A DNA stretch of 43,185 bases from positions 1 to 43,185 of the forward strand of contig DBBQ01000020.1 in the NCBI GenBank assembly GCA_002292265.1. The letters are read 5' to 3'. Positions 16,344 through 24,592 of the stretch are shown here, in pieces (position 1 is the first letter of the stretch; every line of letters begins with the position of its first letter). Under the pieces are notes generated by a model. That model was not told where the DNA came from, did not search any database, and saw only the letters and a list, made by a program, of their open reading frames with translations. Both the position numbers and the translations under genes were made by a program. This DNA is from Flavobacteriaceae bacterium UBA980. GTDB taxonomy: Bacteria > Bacteroidota > Bacteroidia > Flavobacteriales > Flavobacteriaceae.

Positions 16344-16817
16344 TTAGGCGTTGTGATAAGGGTGGTTATTCAAAATGGTAAATGCACGATAGAGCTGCTC
16401 ACAAAAAAAGAGACGCACCATCTGGTGAGAAAAAGTCATTTGGGAAAGTGCCATACGTTGAGGAAACTTTTGGTAAAGTTCTTCTGAAAAACCATAGGCA
16501 CCTCCTATGATAAAAAGAACTCTCTTTTTTCCAGATATCATATGGTTTTCGATTTCTTTTGAAAAAGAAACAGAATTGAATGCTTTTCCTTTTTCATCTA
16601 AAAGAATGACCGTATCTCCTGGTTTTATCTTTTGAAGAAGCTGTTTGGCTTCTTCTGTCTTTATTTTTAAAGGATTAGTCTTCTTTGAAGATTTGACATC
16701 TGCTAGGTAAATCAAAGAAAACTTGACATAGTGCTGCAAGCGTTTTTCGTATTGTTCCAACGCTTCAGTCCAAAATGATCGATCCGGTTTTCCGATACAG
16801 AGCAATTGAATTTCCAT
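16344..16817 (-). CDS. rlmH: 23S rRNA (pseudouridine1915-N3)-methyltransferase RlmH
   Basis: This 157-residue SPOUT-fold methyltransferase acts on the 70S ribosome at pseudouridine 1915 of 23S rRNA. The N-terminus reads MEIQLLCIGKPDRSFWTEAL, a variant of the family start. The SAM-binding knot is seen in VLFIIGGAYGFSEELYQ, and the C-terminal LSQMTFSHQMVRLFFCEQLYRAFTILNNHPYH carries the invariant residues of the family. The length is the usual one. The start codon at 16817 lies opposite a long reading of the YihY gene on the other strand, whose real start is 16911, so the genes do not overlap. Confidence 0.97.
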   Translation of the reverse strand: MEIQLLCIGKPDRSFWTEALEQYEKRLQHYVKFSLIYLADVKSSKKTNPLKIKTEEAKQLLQKIKPGDTVILLDEKGKAFNSVSFSKEIENHMISGKKRVLFIIGGAYGFSEELYQKFPQRMALSQMTFSHQMVRLFFCEQLYRAFTILNNHPYHNA

Positions 16818-16880
16818 AATGCGAAGTTACAAAGGCTTTGGATTTTTTTGGGATTTAACCCATCATATGATTTAGCCTTT

Positions 16881-16888
16881 TATCTTTG
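16881..16888 (+). promoter_or_regulatory. -7 promoter box of the YihY-priA unit
   Basis: TATCTTTG is a perfect TAnnTTTG box 23 bases before the ATG at 16911. It lies inside the upstream extension of the open reading frame, so it argues for the later start. A -33 element is weak (TTG at 16848-16850 is too far away). Confidence 0.5.
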
Positions 16889-16910
16889 TAGGGTTATACG
16901 GAATCTCGTC

Positions 16911-17849
16911 ATGTCAAAAATTTTAGAACTTCCTGTTGTTAAGTCCGTTGTATTTTTCCTTAAAGCCATAAAACCTCTTGGTTTTTATGGATTTTCTCTC
17001 TATGATTTGTTGGAAATGTATAGTATTGGAATTGTCAAAGGCGCATTAACCTCAAGGGCTGGGAGTATCTCGTATAGTTTTTTTATGGCCTTGTTTCCAT
17101 TTTTACTGTTTGTTTTAAATCTAATCCCCTTTATCGATCTAATTCCATTCATAAAAATTGAAAACTTTGATCAAACGTTTCTGAATTATATCGAGTTGTT
17201 TTTACCTTCCGAAACCCAGACTTTTTTTGCAGATGTATTTGAAGACATTCGAAACAAACCCAGAGGAGGTTTATTGTCCTCTGTTTTTGTGCTTTCCATT
17301 ATTTTATCTGCCAATGGAGTCTCAGCTATTTTTGGAAGCTTTGAAGGGTCCTATCATGTGACCTTTTCCCGAAACTTTTTTAGACAGTATCTGCTTTCTG
17401 TCGCTATAAGTGTGCTTTTAGCTCTTCTCTCACTGCTAGCAGTCATCATCTTTTTTTACTTTGAATTCTATATTTTAAACAACCTAAATTCGCTGATTCC
17501 CTCTGAGATCCGATGGACTCGGATTGGGCAAATCGCATTTTTCGGATTGTTTATATACATTACTGTTAGTATTTTATATTTTTTTGGAACGGCAGAGGGA
17601 AGAAAAAGTCAATTTTTTACTCCTGGAGCACTGATGACTACTTTATTGTTCTTTTTGACGACCTATGGCTTTGGAATTTATATCGATAATTTTTCCACTT
17701 ACAATCAGTTGTACGGATCCATAGGGGCGCTCCTAATCTTTTTACTTTATATCTGGATCAACTCCAATATTCTACTTCTTGGATTTGAATTGAATGCAAC
17801 TTTGACACGATTTAAAAGGGAACCAAAGGTGACTCCCCATGAAGAATGA
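16911..17849 (+). CDS. YihY/virulence factor BrkB family membrane protein
   Basis: This 312-residue integral membrane protein has about six membrane helices. Family landmarks are ALTSRAGSISYSFFMALFPFLLFVLNLIPF (near the N-terminus) and AIFGSFEGSYHV, then NQLYGSIGALLIFLLYIWINSNILLLGFELNA at the end, which are typical of the YihY/BrkB family. The reading is open from 16806, but I chose the ATG at 16911: a -7 promoter box precedes it and the longer form overlaps rlmH and adds 35 residues lacking family similarity. Its stop overlaps the priA start by 11 bases, so the two are translationally coupled. The molecular role of the family is not settled; older annotations as RNase BN are wrong. Confidence 0.88.
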   Translation: MSKILELPVVKSVVFFLKAIKPLGFYGFSLYDLLEMYSIGIVKGALTSRAGSISYSFFMALFPFLLFVLNLIPFIDLIPFIKIENFDQTFLNYIELFLPSETQTFFADVFEDIRNKPRGGLLSSVFVLSIILSANGVSAIFGSFEGSYHVTFSRNFFRQYLLSVAISVLLALLSLLAVIIFFYFEFYILNNLNSLIPSEIRWTRIGQIAFFGLFIYITVSILYFFGTAEGRKSQFFTPGALMTTLLFFLTTYGFGIYIDNFSTYNQLYGSIGALLIFLLYIWINSNILLLGFELNATLTRFKREPKVTPHEE

Positions 17850-20307
17850 AGCGTCACTGAATTTTATTGATGTGATCCTTCCTTTGGCTCTACCTAAGAC
17901 CTATACTTACAGCCTAGCAAAAGATGAAGCTGCTACTTTACGTCCTGGATTTCGTGTAGCTGTTCCTTTTGGAAAACAAAAAATTTACACAGCGGTAGTA
18001 AAACGTGTGCATCAGGTAGCTCCACAAACCTATGAACCCAAATCCATTGTAATGATTTTGGATGATGCTCCTGTGATAACTCCAGATCAATTGAAGTTTT
18101 GGGAATGGATCTCGGAGTATTATATGTGTAGCCAGGGGGAAGTACTTCGTGCTAGTTTGCCAGCTGCCTTATTAATAGAGAGTCAAAGTAGTATCGTAAA
18201 ATGTGAAGCCACTCAAGAGCAATTGGATTCCCTTTCCGATTCTCAGTTTCTGATTTATGAAGCCTTGCAAAAGCAAAACCTCACTTTAGAGGAAATCAGT
18301 AAGATTACCGATCGGAAGCATGTCATGCCTGTTATTGTGGATATGATTGAAAAAAAAGTAGCGTTGATCCACCAAAGGCTTGAAGAAAAATTTAAACCAA
18401 AAAAAGTTCGCGTTGTACAGTTAGAAAAAAAATACCAACAAGAAAAAAAACTTCAAGAACTCTTTGATGACTTGGAAAGGGCGCCCAAACAAAAGCGAGT
18501 TCTAATGGCTCTTTTGAGTGCAGGAAAAGCCTTGGATCTATGGCACGAAGTGTCTCAATTAAAGGAGCAAGCCCAAGCCAGTAGTTCTCATATTAAAAGT
18601 TTAATTGACAAAGAAATACTCAACGAGAGTTACCAAGAAAAGTATCGTGTACTGATTCGAAAAGTACAAGAGCGACACACGAAGAAAGAACTATCTCCAG
18701 CTCAACAACAGGCTTTTTTGGAATTAGAAAAAAATCTTGAGAATCAATCTGTTGTACTTTTTGAAGGCGTTACTGCTTCAGGTAAAACAGAAGTTTATAT
18801 CCGCTTGATTGAAGCACAACTAAAAGCAGGGAAACAAATACTCTACCTACTCCCTGAAATCTCCTTGACCTCTCAAATCGTAAGCCGTTTGGCTGCGCGT
18901 TTTGGCGATCAAGTTTTGGTGTACCACTCCCGATTTTCAATACACGAACGCACCGAGGTTTGGAATCAAGTTTTAGATGGGAATCCTGAGGGACAAATTA
19001 TTGTTGGGGCTCGATCAGCCGTATTATTACCCTTCCTCGATTTGGGTCTGGTGATTATAGATGAAGAACACGAAAACTCATATAAACAATTCGATCCCGC
19101 TCCCCGTTATCATGCGCGTGATAGTGCAATATACCTTTCCCAACAAATGAATGCTAAAGTGATTTTAGGTTCAGCTACCCCCTCCATAGAGACTTCGGAA
19201 AATGTACGAAATGGAAAGTATGGCTGGGTAGAACTGAAAGAGCGCTACGGTGGAGTCGCCTTGCCTCATATTGAGCTCGTGGACCTCAAGGAAGCCCATC
19301 GTAAAAAGACCCTTACAGGAATGTTTACAGCTACTTTAATCAACGCTATAAAGGAAACTTTAGAACTTGGTAAACAAGTAATTTTATTTCAGAACAGAAG
19401 GGGATATGCCCCCATCCTGGAGTGTTTAAGCTGTGGTCATTCCCCGCAGTGTACCCAGTGTGACGTTTCTTTAACCTACCACCAAACCCAAAATCAATTG
19501 CGGTGTCACTATTGTGGATATCACATTCCAATGCCCGCCCAGTGTCACGCTTGTGGGATGGCCACATTGACAACCAAGGGAGTAGGTACCCAGCAAATTG
19601 AAGAACAAGTTCACCAACTTTTTCCTGAAGTCACGGTGGGAAGAATGGACTGGGACAGTACTCGTGGGAAATGGGATTTCGATAAAATTATTGAAGCTTT
19701 CGACCAAGAGCATATTCAAATTTTGGTAGGAACTCAAATGGTCGTTAAAGGTCTGGACTTTAAAAATGTAATGCTCGTCGGAGTGATCAATGCAGATCAC
19801 GTACTCAATTTTCCAGACTTTAGAGCACACGAACGCAGTTATCAAATGTTGTGTCAAGTTGCCGGTAGAGCAGGTCGTTCAGATCAAAAAGGAAAGGTTT
19901 TGATTCAAACTTTTCAGCCGGATCATCCTACGCTAAAACAAGTTTTAACACACGATTACCAAGGGCTTTTTGAGGTTCAAAAAAAAGAACGCCAAAGCTA
20001 TCGCTATCCTCCTTATTACAGAATGATCCGAATCACTTTTAAAAGCCGTCAGTTTGAGACGGTGAATACAGCTTCTCAATGGTTTTCAAATGTGGTACAA
20101 CAGAGCTACAAAGGTTCCGTATTAGGCCCAGCTTTTCCAGCGGTGGCTCGAGTAAGGAATTATTATCATAAACAATTACTTGTCAAGATCGATCACGAGA
20201 TGAATGCTAAAGCGGTAAAAAAACTTTTGAATCGGACGTATGTTAGCTTCCAAGCTATCGCGGCATTTCGAAGCACGCGTATCAATTTTGATGTGGATCC
20301 TTTCTAA
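17839..20307 (+). CDS. priA: Primosomal protein N' (replication restart helicase PriA)
   Basis: This 822-residue superfamily 2 DNA helicase reloads the replisome at stalled forks. The N-terminal part (1-110) is the 3' DNA-binding domain (FIDVILPLALPKTYTY). The helicase core has FEGVTASGKTEVY (Walker A, about 310-322), DEEHENSYKQ (Walker B, about 410), GSATPSIE (motif III) and QVAGRAGRSDQKGK (motif VI). Between them lies the zinc-binding insertion with paired Cys in CLSCGHSPQCTQCD and CHYCGYHIPMPAQCHACG, giving the usual eight Cys. All expected motifs are intact. It overlaps the upstream YihY gene by 11 bases and is followed by a terminator at 20312-20339. Confidence 0.97.
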   Translation: MKNEASLNFIDVILPLALPKTYTYSLAKDEAATLRPGFRVAVPFGKQKIYTAVVKRVHQVAPQTYEPKSIVMILDDAPVITPDQLKFWEWISEYYMCSQGEVLRASLPAALLIESQSSIVKCEATQEQLDSLSDSQFLIYEALQKQNLTLEEISKITDRKHVMPVIVDMIEKKVALIHQRLEEKFKPKKVRVVQLEKKYQQEKKLQELFDDLERAPKQKRVLMALLSAGKALDLWHEVSQLKEQAQASSSHIKSLIDKEILNESYQEKYRVLIRKVQERHTKKELSPAQQQAFLELEKNLENQSVVLFEGVTASGKTEVYIRLIEAQLKAGKQILYLLPEISLTSQIVSRLAARFGDQVLVYHSRFSIHERTEVWNQVLDGNPEGQIIVGARSAVLLPFLDLGLVIIDEEHENSYKQFDPAPRYHARDSAIYLSQQMNAKVILGSATPSIETSENVRNGKYGWVELKERYGGVALPHIELVDLKEAHRKKTLTGMFTATLINAIKETLELGKQVILFQNRRGYAPILECLSCGHSPQCTQCDVSLTYHQTQNQLRCHYCGYHIPMPAQCHACGMATLTTKGVGTQQIEEQVHQLFPEVTVGRMDWDSTRGKWDFDKIIEAFDQEHIQILVGTQMVVKGLDFKNVMLVGVINADHVLNFPDFRAHERSYQMLCQVAGRAGRSDQKGKVLIQTFQPDHPTLKQVLTHDYQGLFEVQKKERQSYRYPPYYRMIRITFKSRQFETVNTASQWFSNVVQQSYKGSVLGPAFPAVARVRNYYHKQLLVKIDHEMNAKAVKKLLNRTYVSFQAIAAFRSTRINFDVDPF

Positions 20308-20311
20308 AAAT

Positions 20312-20339
20312 AAAAAGGAGGAATAAATTCCTCCTTTTT
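20312..20339 (+). terminator. Intrinsic terminator of priA
   Basis: A perfect 13-base inverted repeat (20312-20324 with 20327-20339; core AAAGGAGGAAT and ATTCCTCCTTT) starts 5 bases after the priA stop, and its right arm ends in five T. The two-base loop would open to four or more bases in practice. Confidence 0.8.
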
Positions 20340-20537
20340 GCCCCAAATCTTACCATGAACTTAACCTACTTATGTTCAGGTGATGTAAAAGTAATATAAT
20401 ATTTGAATTTCACAATAATATACTCAATAATTATTTAACTAGTTTAATTTGTATCATGGTGTTTGTTTTAAAATTGGGAACACTTTAAAGAGATTCAACA
20501 AGAATATTTGGGAATACTTTTTAATTTATTGAAATAA

Positions 20538-20569
20538 TTTGTCTTTATCCTAATAGAAGTGTACTTTTG
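20538..20569 (+). promoter_or_regulatory. Promoter of the rpsF-rpsR-rplI operon
   Basis: TTTG (20538-20541), a 20-base spacer and TACTTTTG (20562-20569) match the Bacteroidota promoter consensus. The rpsF ATG is at 20588, so the leader would be about 13 bases. This also argues against a start upstream at 20567, which would lie within the -7 box. Confidence 0.7.
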
Positions 20570-20587
20570 CCATCCAAAAATAAGAAT

Positions 20588-20926
20588 ATGAACCATTACG
20601 AAACTGTTTTCATTTTAAATCCCGTTCTGTCTGAAACACAGATAGAGGAAGCAGTTCAAAAGTACATAGACTTTATTAAGGCCCAAAAAGGTTCTCTTAC
20701 GAACCAGGAAAATTGGGGTCTTAAAAAGCTAGCCTATCCGATTGAAAATAAGAAGAGTGGCTTCTATCATCTTTTTGAATTTGCAGCACCCAACGAAGCT
20801 ATATCGGCTTTAGAAATTGAATTTCGCCGCGATGAACGTGTCATGCGCTATCTGACGGTCAAGTTAGACAAGCATGCACAAGCATGGGCTGAAAAAAGAA
20901 AAAAAAGAAATAAAGCTAAATCTTAA
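20588..20926 (+). CDS. rpsF: 30S ribosomal protein S6
   Basis: The product has 112 residues and starts MNHYETVFILNPVLSETQIE, the standard S6 start. ENWGLKKLAYPIENKKSGFYHLFEF carries the family beta-strand core, and the C-terminus ends in a very basic tail (RKKRNKAK). It binds the S18 protein and 16S rRNA in the small-subunit platform. The first in-frame start, TTG at 20567, overlaps the -7 box and is rejected in favour of ATG 20588. The rpsR gene follows after 3 bases and rplI after that. Confidence 0.96.
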   Translation: MNHYETVFILNPVLSETQIEEAVQKYIDFIKAQKGSLTNQENWGLKKLAYPIENKKSGFYHLFEFAAPNEAISALEIEFRRDERVMRYLTVKLDKHAQAWAEKRKKRNKAKS

Positions 20927-20929
20927 GCA

Positions 20930-21226
20930 ATGTCAAAGATAGAAGAACAAAACTCAGGAAAAAAAGAAGGAGAAATTCGTTATTTAACTCCTTTAAATAT
21001 TGATACTACTTCACAAAAGAAGTATTGCCGTTTTAAACGATCTGGAATCAAGTATGTGGACTATAAAGATCCTGACTTCCTTTTAAAGTTTGTAAATGAG
21101 CAGGGTAAAATTTTACCTAGAAGACTTACAGGTACTTCGTTAAAATACCAGCGCAAGGTTTCTGTAGCGGTTAAAAGAGCGCGCCATTTGGCTTTGATGC
21201 CCTATGTAGCGGATATGTTGAAATAA
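20930..21226 (+). CDS. rpsR: 30S ribosomal protein S18
   Basis: The product has 98 residues. After an N-terminal acidic-basic extension ([21 protein letters not shown]) it carries the S18 core with [39 protein letters not shown] and [19 protein letters not shown], the diagnostic C-terminal motif. S18 pairs with S6 on the small subunit. It starts 3 bases after the rpsF stop, and its stop is 13 bases from rplI. Confidence 0.97.
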   Translation: MSKIEEQNSGKKEGEIRYLTPLNIDTTSQKKYCRFKRSGIKYVDYKDPDFLLKFVNEQGKILPRRLTGTSLKYQRKVSVAVKRARHLALMPYVADMLK

Positions 21227-21239
21227 TAAAACTCTCATT

Positions 21240-21695
21240 ATGGAATTAATATTAAAAGAAGACGTTCAAAATCTTGGATTTAAAGACGACATCGTGAGTG
21301 TTAAAAACGGTTACGGTAGAAACTTTTTAATCCCTCAGGGCAAGGCAGTAATTGCAACCCTTTCTGCAAAGAAAGTTTTAGCTGAAAACTTAAAGCAACG
21401 CGCCTTTAAAGAAAAGTCAATCATTGATGCAGCTCAAAAAAGAGGAGAAGAAATCAAAGCAATCGAAATCAAAATTGCCTCAAAGGTAGGTTCTGGAGAT
21501 AAGTTGTTCGGATCGGTTACCAACGCAGATTTGGCTAGTGCCATAAGCGCCAAAACTTCCGAAATCGATAAAAAGTTCATTACCCTCCCAGGAAAAACCA
21601 TAAAGCGGCTCGGTAAATACGAAGCGACCATTCGATTGCATCGAGAGGTCAGTTTTGAATTTCCCTTTGAAATCATTGCCGATACGAAAGCTTAA
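21240..21695 (+). CDS. rplI: 50S ribosomal protein L9
   Basis: The product has 151 residues. The N-terminal domain reads MELILKEDVQNLGFKDDIVSVKNGYGRNFLIPQGKAV, the L9 signature, joined by a long helix (about 40-75) to the C-terminal rRNA-binding domain (LFGSVTNADLASAI, TIKRLGKYEATIRLHREV). It ends the S6-S18-L9 operon, directly before the terminator at 21701-21728. Confidence 0.97.
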   Translation: MELILKEDVQNLGFKDDIVSVKNGYGRNFLIPQGKAVIATLSAKKVLAENLKQRAFKEKSIIDAAQKRGEEIKAIEIKIASKVGSGDKLFGSVTNADLASAISAKTSEIDKKFITLPGKTIKRLGKYEATIRLHREVSFEFPFEIIADTKA

Positions 21696-21700
21696 TTTCT

Positions 21701-21728
21701 AAACCCACTTTCAAGTGGGTTTTTTTTA
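21701..21728 (+). terminator. Intrinsic terminator of the rpsF-rpsR-rplI operon
   Basis: AAACCCACTT (21701-21710) and AAGTGGGTTT (21713-21722) form a perfect stem and eight T follow (21720-21727). It begins 5 bases after the rplI stop. Confidence 0.88.
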
Positions 21729-21740
21729 TTTCTTTTTTCT

Positions 21741-22223
21741 ATGCGATATCACAAACTTTCCGAAGCACAGCTTCACGAAATGCATGAAGAGTTTGCGATT
21801 TTTTTGGCCTCCCAAGCAATCAATAAAAAAGAATGGGATCGTATTAAGGAAAAAGAACCCGATAGGATTGAAGACTTTTTAGCCTCATTCAGCGATCTAG
21901 TTTGGGAAAAAATACTTTCAGAGTGTTCCTATTTGGAGTTTACCACTCCCGATCAAGCTTTTCTATTTAAGACGGGAAAAAATAAAGCAGAAGTTTTGGT
22001 GTTAAAAATTGACTCAAACTATACTGACTTGACCTCTGGAGCCGGATTTGAAAAAGCGCTAAGCCAATTGGATTCTGATCAGGTGGCATTATTTCATGCT
22101 TCCAAGCCCTACACTCCTTCCCGAAACGAATTTATCTATGAATATTTAAAAAAGGGAGCTGAACTTTCTAAAGGAGATCGATTCAACCGATTGCAAAGTT
22201 ATTTTTCCAATTCGGTAAAATAG
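21741..22223 (+). CDS. DUF6495 family protein
   Basis: This 160-residue soluble protein is recognised as the Flavobacteriia family now called DUF6495, judged from the start (RYHKLSEAQLHEMHEEFAIFLASQAINKKEWDRIK), the ILSECSYLEF segment and LSKGDRFNRLQSYF near the end. There is no signal peptide or membrane helix. Function is unknown. It lies between the rplI terminator and hisS with only 26 bases to hisS, so it is probably co-transcribed with hisS. This gene order is frequent in Flavobacteriia, but a link in function is not established. Confidence 0.78.
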   Translation: MRYHKLSEAQLHEMHEEFAIFLASQAINKKEWDRIKEKEPDRIEDFLASFSDLVWEKILSECSYLEFTTPDQAFLFKTGKNKAEVLVLKIDSNYTDLTSGAGFEKALSQLDSDQVALFHASKPYTPSRNEFIYEYLKKGAELSKGDRFNRLQSYFSNSVK

Positions 22224-22249
22224 AAGATATTTGTACCTCAATAGCAGAC

Positions 22250-23620
22250 ATGGCAATAAAACCCGCTACATCTAAAGGGACTCGAGATTTTTCTTCAGAA
22301 GAACTAGCTAAGAGAACCTACATCAAAAATATTCTTCAAAACGCATTTGAATGTTTTGGATTCAGTCCCATTGAGACCCCAACCTTTGAACGTTTGGAAA
22401 CCCTGACTGGGGTTTATGGCGAAGAAGGAGAACGTCTAGTGTTTAAAATTTTAAACTCAGGAGAAAAGATAAAAAAAGCCGATACCGAAGCTTTGGCTCG
22501 GGGAGAAAATCAAAAGTTTATACACTCTGTCTCAGAAAAAGCTTTGCGATATGACCTTACTGTTCCCTTTGCCCGTTTTGTAGCGCAGCATCGAAACGAA
22601 CTTACTTTTCCATTTCGCAGGTATCAAATTCAACCCGTATGGCGTGCAGATCGTCCCCAGCACGGTAGATTTCAGGAATTTTATCAATGTGATGCCGACA
22701 TCGTAGGGGACCGTTCGCTATGGCAGGAAGTAGAAGTGTTGTCCTTGTATGACCGTGCGTTTGCAGACTTGAACCTCCCCGGAGTTGTTTTGAAAATAAA
22801 CCACAGAAAAATTTTAGCGGGCATAGCAGGGCTACTCGGTCCCGAATCCCGTTTGGTAGATTTTACGGTGGCATTAGATAAAATAGATAAAATTGGAAAA
22901 GAAGGGGTTTTTAAAGAATTGTCCGAAAGGGGATTTGAAGTTGACTCCCTCAGCGTACTGGACCAATTACTGGCTCTGGAGGGAGATACCGAGCATCAAC
23001 TCACTGAGTTGAAATCTCTGTTTTCTAATCAACCCGAAGGATTAGAAGGTGTAGAAGAAATAGAATTTATCAGTTCCCAACTCCATGACAACCCCTTACA
23101 AGCCACCGAATTGAAATTTGATTTAACCTTAGCGAGGGGTTTACATTACTACACCGGTATGATTGTAGAAGTTGCCCCTCCAGTTCAGGTTAAAATGGGT
23201 TCCATTGGGGGTGGCGGTCGTTATGACGATCTTACGGGGGTTTTTGGATTAAAAGACATGAGTGGAATTGGAATTTCTTTTGGTTTTGAACGTATCTATT
23301 TAGTCATGGAAGCTCTTGACCTTTTTCCCAAAACACTTTTAAAACGCCCGCAAGTTTTGTTTGCCAATTTTGGTGGAGCAGCGGTTCAATCTGCCTATGC
23401 TTTTCTCCACAAACTGAGAAACCAAAACATCTCTTGTGAGTTATATCCCACAGAGGCAAAATTGAAAAAACAACTGGGTTATGCAAACACCAAACAAATC
23501 CAAAAGGTAATTCTTATTGGTCCGGAGGAATTGGCCGAGAAAATTTTTGTACTCAAGGATATGGAAACGGGGACACAAAGTACACATCCTCTAACGGATA
23601 TGGTACCCCTTTTAGGCTAG
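22250..23620 (+). CDS. hisS: Histidine--tRNA ligase
   Basis: This 456-residue class II aminoacyl-tRNA synthetase charges tRNA-His. It opens with PATSKGTRDFSSEELAKRTYI, then motif 2 with FPFRRYQIQPVWRADRPQHGRFQEFYQCDADIVG (about 122-155), the HisA-type segment LARGLHYYTGMIVEV (about 290-306) and motif 3 with GIGISFGFERIYL (about 340-352). A C-terminal anticodon-binding domain runs from about 365 (RPQVLFANFGG) to the end. Length is normal. Its stop interlocks with that of the convergent desaturase gene (CTAG, 23617-23620). Confidence 0.97.
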   Translation: MAIKPATSKGTRDFSSEELAKRTYIKNILQNAFECFGFSPIETPTFERLETLTGVYGEEGERLVFKILNSGEKIKKADTEALARGENQKFIHSVSEKALRYDLTVPFARFVAQHRNELTFPFRRYQIQPVWRADRPQHGRFQEFYQCDADIVGDRSLWQEVEVLSLYDRAFADLNLPGVVLKINHRKILAGIAGLLGPESRLVDFTVALDKIDKIGKEGVFKELSERGFEVDSLSVLDQLLALEGDTEHQLTELKSLFSNQPEGLEGVEEIEFISSQLHDNPLQATELKFDLTLARGLHYYTGMIVEVAPPVQVKMGSIGGGGRYDDLTGVFGLKDMSGIGISFGFERIYLVMEALDLFPKTLLKRPQVLFANFGGAAVQSAYAFLHKLRNQNISCELYPTEAKLKKQLGYANTKQIQKVILIGPEELAEKIFVLKDMETGTQSTHPLTDMVPLLG

Positions 23621-24459
23621 TGCTCCGTCTTTGGTGCTAATGTAGGTTTGGAGTAGGGTTGCAACGGTTGTTTTAAAAGATGCCCTATTTTACTATTGGC
23701 TTCTTCATCAAAAAATACATCCACTCCGTAAACAAGCTTTTTTCGATCAAAGGGGAGGTAGGTTCCAAACAGCCGATCCCAAATAGAAAAAATATTTCCA
23801 AAGTTTGCATCTGTATAAGGTAATCGATAGTGGTGATGCGTTTTGTGCATATCTGGTGAAACCAAAAGATAGCTTAGGTATAAATCTACTTTTTTGGGAA
23901 GTTTGATGTTGGCGTGGTTAAATTGGGTAGCAATTAATGAGAGCGATTGGTACAACATGATGATGCCCACATTGGCACCTACGAGGAATACACCCACTAG
24001 TGTAAATCCAAATCGAACAAAACTTTCCAGCGGATGATGCCGATTTGCTGTTGTGGTATCTACGTGATGGTCGCTGTGATGCACCAAATGAATCATCCAA
24101 AGCGGTTTGACCTTGTGTTCTACCCAATGTGGAGCATAGGCACCGATAAGATCTAAAAGGAGAACCCCCAGCAGTACTTCAACCCATAGCGGGAGTTCAG
24201 GGATCCAGTGTAAAAATCCAAACGAGTTGGACACTACCCAATCGGAAGTGTTCAGTAAAAGAAAGGCCAAAATAAAATTGATGACCACCGTAGTTGAGGT
24301 GAAAAATAAATTTGGAAGTGCGTGCTTCCATTTTTTGTATTTAAAGTGAAACAAAGAAAAGTTACCTTCTAAAATCCAAAAAAAGCTCAATCCACCTACT
24401 AAAATAATACTCCGGTGTGCTGAAGGGATCGTTTCAAAATATGCAATTATCGACTCCAT
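23617..24459 (-). CDS. Sterol desaturase / fatty acid hydroxylase family protein
   Basis: This 280-residue multi-pass membrane di-iron enzyme has the FA-hydroxylase histidine clusters: HWVEHK, HHSDHHVD and HKTHHHY, spread over about 100 residues with LMYQSLSLIATQFNHANI between. They bind the iron centre. Substrate (fatty acid, sphingolipid, carotenoid or hopanoid) cannot be told. I chose the ATG at 24459 (MESIIAYFETIP): a longer reading to 24615 adds 52 residues that fall outside the family and overlap the divergent gene start at 24593. There are about five or six membrane helices. The stop interlocks with hisS. Confidence 0.86.
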   Translation of the reverse strand: MESIIAYFETIPSAHRSIILVGGLSFFWILEGNFSLFHFKYKKWKHALPNLFFTSTTVVINFILAFLLLNTSDWVVSNSFGFLHWIPELPLWVEVLLGVLLLDLIGAYAPHWVEHKVKPLWMIHLVHHSDHHVDTTTANRHHPLESFVRFGFTLVGVFLVGANVGIIMLYQSLSLIATQFNHANIKLPKKVDLYLSYLLVSPDMHKTHHHYRLPYTDANFGNIFSIWDRLFGTYLPFDRKKLVYGVDVFFDEEANSKIGHLLKQPLQPYSKPTLAPKTEH

Positions 24460-24592
24460 TTGATCCAAAAATTTTTTTAAATTACAAAAAATTAAGATTT
24501 TGAAGAGTATATCTAAGGAGTCCGTTAAAAAAAAGTTTAAAAGCTGGTGCAATTTTCCTAATTTAATAAAGAATTTAAACGACACCGACTTT

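Noticed and set aside
16806..16910. Upstream start of the YihY gene
   Set aside because: It overlaps rlmH and the -7 promoter box at 16881, and the added 35 residues do not resemble the family.
24500..24592. N-terminal extension of the first Gfo/Idh/MocA protein
   Set aside because: The Tat-like signal begins at the ATG at 24593, and signals of this type start within a few residues of the N-terminus.
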